A DNA stretch of 48,653 nucleotides, from the NCBI GenBank assembly GCA_949289125.1, contig CASEME010000007.1:1-48653 (forward strand), in the 5' to 3' direction. Shown here one piece after another: positions 34,591 through 42,870 of the stretch. Position 1 is the first letter of the stretch, and every line of letters starts with the position of its first letter. The notes under the pieces are model-generated. The model worked only from the letters and a program-made list of their open reading frames with translations, searched no databases and had not been told where the DNA came from. The stretch is from an uncultured Eubacteriales bacterium. GTDB lineage: Bacteria > Bacillota > Clostridia > Christensenellales > CAG-314. The position numbers and the translations under genes are program-made.

Positions 34591-35033
34591 TGGTTGTCCT
34601 GAGGTTTGCTACTCAATGCACTGTACAGTCTGTTGACGCCTTGAGGTGTTTTGTCCACTTCTCTTGCGTCCCAAGCCTGTTTGCTCCAAACCTCTACTTT
34701 GCTGATGTTGCCTACTATCATAAGGTCTTTGTCAACGCCGGCATAATCTTTGAGGTTTTGCGGCAAGGTAAATCTGCCCTGAGAGTCTGCCTCTACGTTG
34801 CTACCTTCACTTACCAAAGTACGCAGCATATTTTCCTTTTCGGGATTGGTAGATTCGCTGCCCATGATGACGTCCAATATAGCTTGGGGTTCGTCCTCTT
34901 TGATGATATAAACGCAACCGTCCATACCGGGCAACAAAATGTACTTATCGCCTAAAGCCGCACGCAACCTTGCGGGCAAACGTATTCTGTTTTTGTCATC
35001 CAACTGAGTTGGATACTTACCGCAAAGAAACAT
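34587..35033 (-). CDS. mraZ: transcriptional regulator MraZ
   Basis: DNA-binding protein with two AbrB-like half repeats that controls its own division and cell-wall cluster. The two DxxxR signatures are DDKNRIRLP and DSQGRFTLP. 148 residues. It has an AAGGAGGAG site and lies behind a promoter that overlaps 10-bp-period MraZ boxes. Confidence 0.96.
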   Translation of the reverse strand: MFLCGKYPTQLDDKNRIRLPARLRAALGDKYILLPGMDGCVYIIKEDEPQAILDVIMGSESTNPEKENMLRTLVSEGSNVEADSQGRFTLPQNLKDYAGVDKDLMIVGNISKVEVWSKQAWDAREVDKTPQGVNRLYSALSSKPQDNQ

Positions 35034-35065
35034 TCGGTTAGACTCCTCCTTATTAAGGTAGCTCT

Positions 35066-35094
35066 ATTGTAGCACAAAAATCTTCCACTTTCAA
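35066..35094 (-). promoter_or_regulatory. sigma-A promoter of the mraZ cluster
   Basis: On the minus strand, -35 TTGAAA (35089-35094), a 17-bp spacer and -10 TACAAT (35066-35071). The -35 lies within the MraZ boxes. Confidence 0.7.
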
Positions 35095-35111
35095 CCATTT
35101 TTCTCCACTTT
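35082..35111 (-). promoter_or_regulatory. MraZ operator: three 10-bp direct repeats
   Basis: On the minus strand the repeats are AAAGTGGAGA (35102-35111), AAAATGGTTG (35092-35101) and AAAGTGGAAG (35082-35091), exactly 10 bp apart. MraZ is known to bind short direct repeats with a 10-bp period over its own promoter; here they cover the -35 box. Confidence 0.7.
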
Positions 35112-35303
35112 GTTAAAAAAATTTTCCACAGCCACCCAAACAGCGCATTTTTTAACCACCAAATGCACTTTTTGGGCTGTTTTTGCTCTTAAAAATAAAA
35201 TATTTATTGAAAACTTTGCTTTTGAAAGTCTGAAACTTGACAGACAGCTTCTGACAAAATTTGATATTTTTGTATATATTTGACATTGCGACATTTCGCG
35301 CAC
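35112..35303. other. AT-rich intergenic stretch upstream of mraZ
   Basis: Together with its flanks this is the longest gene-free stretch in the window (35034-35442). It is AT-rich. More GTGG cores (for example near 35121-35134, minus strand) lie close to the operator. A TTGACA stands at about 35237 on the plus strand without a convincing -10. I find no supported gene; the open frames here lack ribosome sites. Confidence 0.5.
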
Positions 35304-35323
35304 TTTGTGGAAGAAAGTGGAGA
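35304..35323 (+). promoter_or_regulatory. second, inverted pair of MraZ-like boxes
   Basis: On the plus strand TTTGTGGAAG (35304-35313) and AAAGTGGAGA (35314-35323) stand in the same 10-bp period as the operator at 35082-35111 but in opposite orientation, about 200 bp away. Confidence 0.45.
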
Positions 35324-35357
35324 ACAAGAAAAGCCGAGCAACATTAAGTTGCTCAGC
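35324..35357 (-). terminator. terminator after the metallophosphoesterase gene
   Basis: A 10-bp stem GCTGAGCAAC with GTTGCTCGGC (one G-T pair, 35333-35342 and 35348-35357), then TTTTCTTGTT on the minus strand. Confidence 0.65.
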
Positions 35358-35442
35358 ACAATATAGCTATGTTAAGTTGTAAGTAAATGACACGTCAAAC
35401 CGATATTGCAAATATCACACGTTGCGTTAAATTGAACTAATT

Positions 35443-36144
35443 TTATAGTTCTGCAATGAGCATGAGTTTGTTGTCCAACAAATCGCACGATGTCAAATAG
35501 AAATCTATGTTGAACTTGCGCATAGTGAGGTTGATACGCGAATCCTTGCCGTGCAAATGTCCGTACACCACCTTGTCGACATTGTATTTTACCATAAGTT
35601 CTACAAAGTGCGACGGCTCGTAACGTGCATTAAATGGCGGATAATGCATCATACACACTACTGTGTCTTGCGGTGTGCGCACTGCTTGCATTGCTTTGAG
35701 AGAAAGTTGCAGACGCTCGTATTCTCTTTCATAAATTTTGCGGTCGTCCGCCGTGAGATTGTCGCCGTCGGGACATACCCAGCCACGACTGCCACACAAC
35801 AATAAGTTGCCAAAGCGCAACACATCGTTTTGCAAAGCATACATATTGTCGGGCAAAATGCGCCTTACTTGTGAAATGGTATTCCACCAATAGTCGTGAT
35901 TGCCACGCAACAATACTTTGCGCCCTTTGAGAGGACTGATTAGCTGTATGTCGGGTATGGCATCTTCTATACGCATTGCCCACGAAAGGTCGCCAGCAAG
36001 CAAAACAACGTCATCGTCGCTTACCTTTTGTTGCCAATCTTGCACTATACTACCCATATGATTTTGCCACGATTTGCCAAACATATCCATAGGCTTTTCT
36101 ACTACGGTAGATAGGTGCAAGTCGCTAATTGCATATACTTTCAT
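35443..36144 (-). CDS. calcineurin-like metallophosphoesterase
   Basis: Two-metal phosphohydrolase. Motifs in order: AISDLHLS (metal ligands D8, H10), LLAGDLSWA, LLRGNHDYWWN, CMMHYPPFN and VYGHLHGK. 233 residues, no signal peptide, so probably cytosolic. The substrate cannot be inferred. The N-terminal DLH motif fixes the start at or very near ATG 36144, yet there is no Shine-Dalgarno. A -10 box ends 6 nt before the ATG, so the mRNA may be leaderless. Confidence 0.88.
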   Translation of the reverse strand: MKVYAISDLHLSTVVEKPMDMFGKSWQNHMGSIVQDWQQKVSDDDVVLLAGDLSWAMRIEDAIPDIQLISPLKGRKVLLRGNHDYWWNTISQVRRILPDNMYALQNDVLRFGNLLLCGSRGWVCPDGDNLTADDRKIYEREYERLQLSLKAMQAVRTPQDTVVCMMHYPPFNARYEPSHFVELMVKYNVDKVVYGHLHGKDSRINLTMRKFNIDFYLTSCDLLDNKLMLIAEL

Positions 36145-36150
36145 AATGCT

Positions 36151-36179
36151 ATTTTACCATAAAAAAGCCCAAAAGGCAA
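36151..36179 (-). promoter_or_regulatory. possible promoter of the metallophosphoesterase gene
   Basis: On the minus strand, -35 TTGCCT (36174-36179), a 17-bp spacer and -10 TAAAAT (36151-36156). The predicted start would fall on the ATG. Confidence 0.5.
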
Positions 36180-36268
36180 CAATCAATCAAAAGGGTTGTG
36201 GCAAATTTGTTAGAATTGATTGCAAAATAGCTTATTGCGTTTGTACAACAATATAAACATAGTATGTT

Positions 36269-36481
36269 TCAATAGTCGTCGCTGTGCAAAAGTCGTTCAC
36301 ACTCTTTGCAGATATCCATATCGCCTCTTATTGCATTTTTGTTGCAGATAGGGCACAAACACCATTGCTCGGTATAATCTTCAGACTTATCATCACAGGC
36401 GTGTCTGCACACTTTGCAGCACTGCTCTCCTATCAGCATATAATTGAGTTGGCATATGGGGCACTTTACATATTTGGACAA
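36269..36481 (-). CDS. small zinc-ribbon protein, unknown
   Basis: 70 residues with three pairs of CxxC-type knuckles: KCPICQLNY, CCKVCRHAC, then WCLCPICNKN and DICKECERLL. It should bind two zinc ions. The start is TTG at 36481, 7 nt after AGGAG, giving MSKYVKCPICQLNYML; I recall Clostridia proteins beginning YVKCPRCELNY of similar size, function unknown. A longer reading upstream adds residues with no ribosome site. It could be a nucleic-acid binding or adaptor protein. Confidence 0.65.
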   Translation of the reverse strand: MSKYVKCPICQLNYMLIGEQCCKVCRHACDDKSEDYTEQWCLCPICNKNAIRGDMDICKECERLLHSDDY

Positions 36482-36699
36482 CACACTGCTCCTATAAAAG
36501 TAATAAATACAAACGCTTTTATTTGTGCTTTGACAATCAATCACACTATGTTATGAAAGCAATACAAATTGTGTGAAAGGGCTATTGGAAATAAAAATAA
36601 AAGCGATACTATTTTGTCGCAAACAAAAAAAGCACCAATTACCCACCAAAACGCCATTGCAAATTGCGCATTGCAAACAGCAAAATACTAATTCACAAC
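36482..36699. other. intergenic stretch upstream of the zinc-ribbon gene
   Basis: No supported gene. It holds two copies of CATTGCAAA, 14 nt apart (36655-36663 and 36669-36677). No clear promoter was found for the zinc-ribbon gene. Confidence 0.4.
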
Positions 36700-36737
36700 A
36701 CAAAAATTGCGGCGTGCAAGTTTTGCTCGCACACCGC
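36700..36737 (-). terminator. intrinsic terminator of the 222-residue protein gene
   Basis: A 12-bp stem GCGGTGTGCGAG with CTTGCACGCCGC (two G-T pairs), then AATTTTTGTG on the minus strand. Confidence 0.8.
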
Positions 36738-36759
36738 TTGTATAAAACATATGCAGTTG

Positions 36760-37431
36760 TTAGCCGTTGGTCGTGCCTGTGCCACCCGTGCTGCCACTGC
36801 CGCCTGAGCCTCCGCCCGTGGGGTACAAAGGAAGCTCGAAATATCCGCTGCATACTTCTTCGGTGTATTCCTGACAAGGCGGAATAACCGCATATCCGTA
36901 TGTGGGGATAATAAGTTCGACATCCATAGTTACCTTGATAATGGCAGTTACACAGCAATTTACATCAAACAGATAGTATGTGACGTTGTCGATAACTTCT
37001 GTTTTGCTGAAAACGCCTTCGGGACTGACCGCTGATACCGACGCTTCGATGCTGTACGGTATGATGGACGCTTCGGGCAGATACATAACTATGTCTATAG
37101 GCAAAGTAACTGTACCTGTACCTGTGCCTTCTACGTTGTTGGCGTCTACATATGTAACTTCCACAGGTATTACTATGTCGGCTTGTACTCTGCCGTAGCG
37201 AGGACGCTCGGTAAGACGGTCTACAACAAGATTTTCCACTACGCCGTTAGTTGTTGTACTTTTGCAACTGACAAATTTTAACGGCGTTGCAGGATTGGCA
37301 GGATTGACGTCGCTTACGCTGACGGATATCTGTTGCAGCGTAGACTGCTTCATACATGCGTCAAACACTTTTTTGCCCTGTATGCAGATACGCTCATTGC
37401 ACGAACCGTGATCACTGTTGTTCATTGGCAT
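36760..37431 (-). CDS. Clostridia-type protein, possibly spore-envelope associated
   Basis: 223 residues, no membrane segment or signal peptide. The N-terminal CNERICIQGKKVFDACMKQ motif recalls a group of Clostridia proteins of unknown function (CNERVC...KVYD). The middle is mostly beta: RPRYGRVQADIVIPVEVTYV, GTGTGTVTLPIDIVMYLPEA, IPYSIEASVSAVSP. Then come CC and CSGYFELPLYP, and a flexible Gly/Ser/Thr tail. AAGGAGG stands before the ATG. A candidate sigma-K promoter, a strong terminator and the Cys-containing beta build would fit a spore coat protein, but that is inference. Confidence 0.55.
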   Translation of the reverse strand: MPMNNSDHGSCNERICIQGKKVFDACMKQSTLQQISVSVSDVNPANPATPLKFVSCKSTTTNGVVENLVVDRLTERPRYGRVQADIVIPVEVTYVDANNVEGTGTGTVTLPIDIVMYLPEASIIPYSIEASVSAVSPEGVFSKTEVIDNVTYYLFDVNCCVTAIIKVTMDVELIIPTYGYAVIPPCQEYTEEVCSGYFELPLYPTGGGSGGSGSTGGTGTTNG

Positions 37432-37455
37432 ATTTACCTCCTTGATTGGTCAATA

Positions 37456-37483
37456 TATTGTATGTGACAACATTACAAAACGT
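37456..37483 (-). promoter_or_regulatory. candidate sigma-K promoter
   Basis: On the minus strand CATACAATA (37456-37464) matches the sigma-K -10 consensus CATAnnnTA exactly, with AC (37482-37483) 17 bp upstream as the -35. No convincing sigma-A promoter was found in this gap. Confidence 0.4.
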
Positions 37484-37503
37484 GCAACAACTATTGACGT
37501 AGT

Positions 37504-37563
37504 AGAAAAAAAGGCAAGCCCTTTGTTTTGCCGACAAAAGTCGCACAAAATTTGGCTTGCCTT
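37504..37563 (-). terminator. intrinsic terminator after engB
   Basis: A 10-bp perfect outer stem AAGGCAAGCC with GGCTTGCCTT (37511-37520, 37554-37563) encloses a loop of about 33 nt and is followed by TTTTTT on the minus strand. Confidence 0.7.
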
Positions 37564-37621
37564 AATAAGCAATCTTATATTCAACTATTAAAATTTAATT
37601 AGTTTTGATTACTTTTTCACA

Positions 37622-38242
37622 CTATTGGTCAGACTGCTGTTCATAATGACAACGAAGTACCTGTTCCAACTTGTTAAGCACTGCTTCTTTGCCTGTCTTT
37701 TTCTCAGACGACACCGCCAACACGTTGTCTTTGCCCACTTTGAACGTAGAAGCTATTGCCGCAAGACGTACATTTACCTGACTGCGCGATATTTTGTCCG
37801 CCTTGGTTGCTACAATGGTAAAAGGCACGTTGTTGGAAAACAGATAGTTGTACATCATCTTGTCGTCTGCGGTAGGCTCGTGACGGATATCCACCAAAAA
37901 CAGCACCTGTTTTAGCTGCTGTTCGTTGGCAAGATACTTTTCCAACAAGTCTGCCCACTTCAACTTTTCGGCGTCGGACACTCGTGCAAAGCCGTATCCA
38001 GGCAGGTCGGTAAGCAAAAATTCGTCTTGCTTGTCCTCATTGACAATGAAGTAATTTATAAGGCGTGTGCGACCGGGTTGTTTGGAAGTACGCGCCAATT
38101 TGCCGTCGCCCGTAAGATAGTTGATAAAGCTACTTTTACCCACATTGGACTTGCCAGCCACAGCAATCTGCGGAAGGGGGCTGACTATACATTGCGAGTA
38201 CGAAGATACGCCTTTTACATATTTTGCACTTCTGATAATCAT
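37622..38242 (-). CDS. engB: ribosome biogenesis GTPase YsxC/EngB
   Basis: GTPase for late 50S assembly. G1 is AVAGKSNVGKSSFIN, G2 region PGRTRLINYF, G3 LLTDLPGYGFARV, G4 IVATKADKI, G5 around AVSSEKKTGK. 206 residues. It starts 1 nt after the lon stop, a conserved pairing in Clostridia. Confidence 0.96.
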   Translation of the reverse strand: MIIRSAKYVKGVSSYSQCIVSPLPQIAVAGKSNVGKSSFINYLTGDGKLARTSKQPGRTRLINYFIVNEDKQDEFLLTDLPGYGFARVSDAEKLKWADLLEKYLANEQQLKQVLFLVDIRHEPTADDKMMYNYLFSNNVPFTIVATKADKISRSQVNVRLAAIASTFKVGKDNVLAVSSEKKTGKEAVLNKLEQVLRCHYEQQSDQ

Positions 38243-38243
38243 A

Positions 38244-40547
38244 TTACACCAAAGCGTTGTTGTACACTGTTTCTATGTTGTCTGCAAGCACAAAGTCCAT
38301 ATCGGAAGCAATCTCTTTGGGAAGCTCGGCAATGTCCTTTTCGTTGTCCTTAGGGATAATTATTTTGTGAATACCCACTCTGTATGCCGCAAGACACTTT
38401 TCTTTGAGTCCACCTATAGGCAACACTTTGCCACGCAAGGTTATTTCTCCCGTCATTGCCACTTTGCCCGATACAGGACGTCCGCTGAATGCCGACATTA
38501 TTGCCGTAGCCATAGTGATACCTGCGCTCGGTCCGTCTTTGGGGATTGCGCCTTCGGGAACGTGAATGTGGATATCTGTTTTTTCAAAGCGCTGCTTGTC
38601 CACACCGTATTTTTCTGCAAGGGAACGTACTACGCTTATTGCTGTACGTGCAGATTCTTTCATAACATCGCCCAACTTGCCTGTCAACTGAATATCGCCT
38701 TTGCCGTCAAATACAGTTGCGTCTACGCTGAGCGTTGTGCCACCCACTCTTGTCCAAGCAAGACCTGTAGCACTACCTACTGAGTCGCTGTTGTCTACAC
38801 TCTCGTCCTTGTACTTCTCTACGCCAAGATATTGGTCAAGATTGTCGGGGGTAACAACAATGTGAGCTTTGGGGTTTTCCACAAGTTGCAATGCCGCTTT
38901 ACGACAAATGGCAGCTATTTCTCTTTCCAAACTTCTTACGCCCGATTCTCTTGTATAACGCTCAATAATTTTTGCATATGCGTCGTGAGTAATTTCCACA
39001 GCACCCTCTTTGATACCGTGCAACTGCAAGTTCTTTTTGAGCAAAAACTTTTCGGCAATGGCAGTCTTTTCGTATTCGGTGTATCCAGACAGCTCAATTA
39101 TTTCCATACGGTCGAGCAACGGCTCAGGTATATCGTCCGTACTGTTGGCAGTACATACAAACAGCACTTTGGACAAATCGTACGGCACTTCCAAAAAGTG
39201 GTCGGTAAAGGTATTGTTTTGTTCGGGATCCAATACTTCCAACATGGCGCTTGCCGGATCACCTCTGTTGTCCTTGCCCATCTTGTCTATTTCGTCAAGC
39301 AACATTACAGGGTTGATACAGGCTGCCTGCTTCATCATATAGATAATTTTGCCGGGAATTGCACCTACGTATGTGCGACGATGACCGCGTATCTCCGCTT
39401 CGTCACGCACACCGCCAAGGCTGACACGCAAGTATTTTCTGTCCAAAGCACGCGCTATACTGCGTACAATAGATGTTTTGCCCACTCCCGGAGGACCTAC
39501 AAAACACAATATAGGACCATTGAGTTTACCTGTCAGGTGCATAACTGCCAAAAACTCTACTATACGTTCTTTAATTTTTTCCAAGCCAAAGTGATCCTCA
39601 TCGAGGATAGCTTTTGCACGCTGCAAGTCGGCGTTATCTTTGGTCTCTGTTTTCCAAGGCAAATCGCACAGCCAATCGACATAGTTGCGTATAACGGCAG
39701 CATCGGGGGACGTGGGCGCCATTTTGGCAAGACGAGCAACTTCTTTTTTTGCCTTCTTTGCCACCTCTTCGGGCATCTGACACTTTTCTATGCGTTTGGC
39801 ATATTCCAACTGCTCGTTTTCGTCCTCACCCAATTCTTTGGATATGGCTTTCATCTGTTCACGCAAAAAGTATTCTTTCTGTCCATCGTCCACCTGCTTT
39901 TTGACACGGTTGGCAATACGTTTTTCCACTTTGACATACTCGGTATGGTTGACAATTATTCCGCAAAGTTTTTCCATACGCAAGTTGTTGTTGCGCTCAG
40001 AAAGCAAAAACTGTCTTTCTACCGCCGTGCGAGCTACCGAATTGGATACGAGATTGACAAATAATATGTCGTTAAGCTCGGGGTTGGAAATAATTTTGAT
40101 AAACTGCTTGTCCTGCTGCATACTTACGTCTGACAAACCGCGCATGAGGTCGAGTACCTTTTGACGGTATACTACAGACTCCATTGCATTGTCTACATAG
40201 TAGTCCACCTCTTCAGCATTGCAACGCAGCATATTGTCATTTTCAAACACATCATTGAGATATACAGTAGCAAGTATCTGCACCGTTACGTCCTGACCGC
40301 CACTCTCAGACACACCGATATTGAGTATCTCGGCAAGGACGCCATAGCGTTGCAACTGCTCTATATTGTTTACTTTGTTTGCGTCAAAATCGCGCTGTTC
40401 TCCAAAAATGATTAGGTTGTTGTTGGAGCGAGCGTTTTTGATACTGTTTTCACTTATTTTTCTGCCTATTGGTATGCGGGTGGTAATACCCGGGAAAACT
40501 ACGTTAGAACGTAACGCTACAAAAGGCATATTGTCAAATTTGTTCAA
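38244..40547 (-). CDS. lon: ATP-dependent protease LonA
   Basis: Homo-oligomeric AAA+ protease. The N-domain (about 7-200) begins [15 protein letters not shown] helical region follows, then Walker [16 protein letters not shown], Walker [13 protein letters not shown], sensor and the protease domain with Ser in [12 protein letters not shown] and Lys in [19 protein letters not shown]. Start: TTG at 40547 lies 8 nt after AGAGAGG; ATG at 40529 is the alternative. About 767 residues, normal. It is in the usual clpX-lon-engB order and has its own promoter. Confidence 0.95.
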   Translation of the reverse strand: MNKFDNMPFVALRSNVVFPGITTRIPIGRKISENSIKNARSNNNLIIFGEQRDFDANKVNNIEQLQRYGVLAEILNIGVSESGGQDVTVQILATVYLNDVFENDNMLRCNAEEVDYYVDNAMESVVYRQKVLDLMRGLSDVSMQQDKQFIKIISNPELNDILFVNLVSNSVARTAVERQFLLSERNNNLRMEKLCGIIVNHTEYVKVEKRIANRVKKQVDDGQKEYFLREQMKAISKELGEDENEQLEYAKRIEKCQMPEEVAKKAKKEVARLAKMAPTSPDAAVIRNYVDWLCDLPWKTETKDNADLQRAKAILDEDHFGLEKIKERIVEFLAVMHLTGKLNGPILCFVGPPGVGKTSIVRSIARALDRKYLRVSLGGVRDEAEIRGHRRTYVGAIPGKIIYMMKQAACINPVMLLDEIDKMGKDNRGDPASAMLEVLDPEQNNTFTDHFLEVPYDLSKVLFVCTANSTDDIPEPLLDRMEIIELSGYTEYEKTAIAEKFLLKKNLQLHGIKEGAVEITHDAYAKIIERYTRESGVRSLEREIAAICRKAALQLVENPKAHIVVTPDNLDQYLGVEKYKDESVDNSDSVGSATGLAWTRVGGTTLSVDATVFDGKGDIQLTGKLGDVMKESARTAISVVRSLAEKYGVDKQRFEKTDIHIHVPEGAIPKDGPSAGITMATAIMSAFSGRPVSGKVAMTGEITLRGKVLPIGGLKEKCLAAYRVGIHKIIIPKDNEKDIAELPKEIASDMDFVLADNIETVYNNALV

Positions 40548-40587
40548 TCCAAACACCTCTCTTGTATAATAAGGTTTTATCTTTTGC

Positions 40588-40621
40588 GCACATACAGACA
40601 AAAACACACTGTCTGTTGTGC
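40588..40621 (-). other. hairpin in the lon leader
   Basis: A stem of GCACA-ACAGACA with TGTCTGT-A-TGTGC (one bulge) between the lon promoter and the start, without a following T-run, so not a terminator. Confidence 0.4.
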
Positions 40622-40646
40622 CATACGCATAACATGCTTCTCTATT

Positions 40647-40675
40647 ATTTTATACTACTTGGCAATTATTATCAA
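40647..40675 (-). promoter_or_regulatory. sigma-A promoter of lon-engB
   Basis: On the minus strand, -35 TTGATA (40670-40675), a 17-bp spacer and -10 TAAAAT (40647-40652). The leader is about 95 nt. Confidence 0.6.
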
Positions 40676-40815
40676 GTATTTTTGTTGCAATAGCTACAAA
40701 TTGGGTTACTTGGTCAAATAGCAAAAAACTGCACAAAGTCACATTGTAGACATTGCGCAATTTTGTTGCAAATAAATTCTCAACTAATAGCCGTTACTAA
40801 ACTATACAAATATTG

Positions 40816-42039
40816 TCAGCTTGCCTTTTTGCGGGTAATTTTGGGTTTAGAACCTTTTTCCACACAAGAACGGTCTATAACGATGGATTCTATTTGTTTG
40901 TCGGTAGGCGCGTCAAACATAAAGTCCATCATAATGTTTTCCAACACAGAACGCAAGCCTCTTGCACCCGTTTTGAGTTGTATAGAACGTCTTGCCACGG
41001 CTTTCAATGCGTCTTCGTCAAAACGCAAATCGATGTTGTCCATTTTGAGCAATTTTTGGTACTGTTTTACCAAAGAATTTTTGGGTTCTGTCAAAATTTT
41101 GACAAGCGCCGTTTCGTCCAAAGGTGACAAACCTACAGTAATAGGCAAACGACCTACAAATTCGGGTATAAGACCGTATTTGATAAAGTCCTGCGGCTGG
41201 CACTGTTTTACCAACTCGCCTGCGTCTACTTCTTCGCTACTGCGCAAAGTACCGCCAAAGCCAAGACTGCCCACATTGAGTCTGCCTTCCACTATTTTTT
41301 CAAGTCCCACAAAAGCACCGCCACAAATAAACAAAATGTTGGTTGTGTCTATTGCTATTGCTTCTGCCTGTGGGTGCTTGCGTCCACCTTGAGGCGGAAC
41401 GTTGGCTATTGTGCTTTCGATAATTTTGAGCAACGCTTGCTGTACGCCCTCGCCCGACACATCACGTGTTATCGATACGTTTTCCGACTTCTTGGCAAGT
41501 TTGTCTATCTCATCAATATAAATTATGCCACGCTCGGCACGTGCAATGTCGTAGTCTGCTGCTTGTATCAGTTTGAGCAAAATGTTTTCCACGTCCTCGC
41601 CTACGTACCCTGCTTCGGTAAGTGTTGTTGCGTCAGCCACTGCAAAAGGAACGTCCAAAATTTTTGCCAAAGTTTTGGCAAGTAAGGTTTTGCCACTACC
41701 TGTTGGTCCAAGCATCAGTATGTTGCTCTTTTCCAACTCAACGTCGTCGGTGGGCTGACCTTCCATTTGTGATTTTATACGTTTGTAATGATTGTAAACG
41801 GCAACAGACAAAGTTCTTTTTGCCCCTTCCTGACCTACCACATACTCGTCAAGATGCGCCTTTATCTCTGCAGGCGTAGGTAAGTGAAAGTTTTGGGCGG
41901 GTTGTACTTTTTTGTTGGCTTCCAATATGGCGTTGCATTCTGCTACACACTCGTTGCAGATACAAACACCGCTATTGGAAGTAAGCATACGTTCCACTTT
42001 GTCTTCCGATTTGCCGCAAAATGAACAGTATTGTACCAT
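40816..42039 (-). CDS. clpX: ATP-dependent Clp protease ATP-binding subunit ClpX
   Basis: Unfoldase that feeds ClpP. The N-terminal zinc domain has ligands C5, C8, C28, C31. Walker A is [16 protein letters not shown], Walker [29 protein letters not shown] and the RPLPxxxL-type [12 protein letters not shown] follow. I see IGF-loop-like LGFGGTLR near 265. ATG at 42039 follows AAGAGG. 407 residues. Confidence 0.97.
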   Translation of the reverse strand: MVQYCSFCGKSEDKVERMLTSNSGVCICNECVAECNAILEANKKVQPAQNFHLPTPAEIKAHLDEYVVGQEGAKRTLSVAVYNHYKRIKSQMEGQPTDDVELEKSNILMLGPTGSGKTLLAKTLAKILDVPFAVADATTLTEAGYVGEDVENILLKLIQAADYDIARAERGIIYIDEIDKLAKKSENVSITRDVSGEGVQQALLKIIESTIANVPPQGGRKHPQAEAIAIDTTNILFICGGAFVGLEKIVEGRLNVGSLGFGGTLRSSEEVDAGELVKQCQPQDFIKYGLIPEFVGRLPITVGLSPLDETALVKILTEPKNSLVKQYQKLLKMDNIDLRFDEDALKAVARRSIQLKTGARGLRSVLENIMMDFMFDAPTDKQIESIVIDRSCVEKGSKPKITRKKAS

Positions 42040-42093
42040 ATTCACCTCTTAATTTGTTCTTCTATTATTATTTTGCAAAGAAGCAAAGTTATT

Positions 42094-42699
42094 CTACTTT
42101 TTGTCGGTATCGCCCTGTCCGCGTTTGTAATACACTGCGTCCACTATACCATATTGCTTTGCCTCTTCGCCCGACATATATCTGTCGCGCTCTGTATCTT
42201 GCGATACTTGCTCGTAAGTTTTTCCAACGTGATTTGCCAAAAGTTGATTGAGCTTTTGCTTGAGTTTCAACAACTGTCTTGTCTGTATTTCCACATCAGT
42301 TGCCTGACCGCTTGCGCCGCCCAATACCTGATGTATCATAATCTCGCTGTTGGGCAATGCAAAACGCTTGCCTTTTGTACCGCTTGCAAGCAAAAATGCA
42401 CCCATACTTGCAGCCAAGCCTACGCAAATTGTAGATACATCACAACGTATATACTGCATTGTATCATAAATTGCAAGCCCTGCAGTAACACTGCCACCTG
42501 GGCTGTTGATATACAAAGATATATCTTTTTTGGGATCTTTGTTTTCAAGATAAATAAGCTGCGCAACTACCGTGTTGGCAACGTCATCGTTTATTTCGCC
42601 CGAAAGAAAAATAATTCTGTCTTCCAACAAACGAGAATAGATATCATAACTGCGTTCGCCCTTGTCTGTGCGATCCACTACCATAGGTATAAGTGCCAT
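42094..42699 (-). CDS. clpP: ATP-dependent Clp protease proteolytic subunit ClpP
   Basis: Serine protease of the ClpXP complex. Begins [23 protein letters not shown]; nucleophile in [12 protein letters not shown], His in IMIHQVLGG, Asp in DTERDRYMS. 201 residues, normal. ATG at 42699 lies 13 nt after GGAGG, longer than usual. clpX follows after 54 nt. Confidence 0.96.
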   Translation of the reverse strand: MALIPMVVDRTDKGERSYDIYSRLLEDRIIFLSGEINDDVANTVVAQLIYLENKDPKKDISLYINSPGGSVTAGLAIYDTMQYIRCDVSTICVGLAASMGAFLLASGTKGKRFALPNSEIMIHQVLGGASGQATDVEIQTRQLLKLKQKLNQLLANHVGKTYEQVSQDTERDRYMSGEEAKQYGIVDAVYYKRGQGDTDKK

Positions 42700-42726
42700 T
42701 TGTCGTCCATAACCTCCGTTCCATAT

Positions 42727-42776
42727 AAAAACATAACGACGCAACGAAAAAACTAACTTGTTCCGTGACGTCGTTA
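42727..42776 (-). terminator. long hairpin between tig and clpP
   Basis: The 9-bp outer stem ATAACGACG with CGTCGTTAT continues inward with mismatches and ends in GTTTTTATA on the minus strand. It can end tig transcripts; since a possible promoter lies upstream of it, it may also attenuate clpP. Confidence 0.6.
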
Positions 42777-42818
42777 TCCTGTGTATAACGTGGTAATTGT
42801 ACCCGTTTTCATTATCTT

Positions 42819-42848
42819 ATTATACGCCGTGAACACTCACAACGTCAT
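42819..42848 (-). promoter_or_regulatory. possible promoter between tig and clpP
   Basis: On the minus strand, a perfect -10 TATAAT (42819-42824) and a weak -35 ATGACG (42843-42848) with an 18-bp spacer. No CtsR box is apparent. Confidence 0.4.
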
Positions 42849-42870
42849 ACATTGTTGCAAAAATGAAAGA

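Noticed and set aside
35091..35327. 78-codon minus-strand frame upstream of mraZ
   Set aside because: No Shine-Dalgarno, runs through the MraZ boxes and AT-rich DNA, no recognisable protein features.
36655..36677. Two CATTGCAAA copies 14 nt apart
   Set aside because: Too short and only two copies; could be chance in AT-rich DNA.
36551..36958. 135-codon minus-strand frame
   Set aside because: Overlaps the end of the gene at 36760-37431 in another frame and crosses its terminator.
38832..40064. 410-codon open frame on the plus strand
   Set aside because: Antisense shadow in codon register with lon.
42678..42710. 10-codon mini-ORF overlapping the clpP start ([10 protein letters not shown])
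   Set aside because: The GGAGG is only 2 nt from its ATG, too close for initiation, so a leader peptide is not supported.
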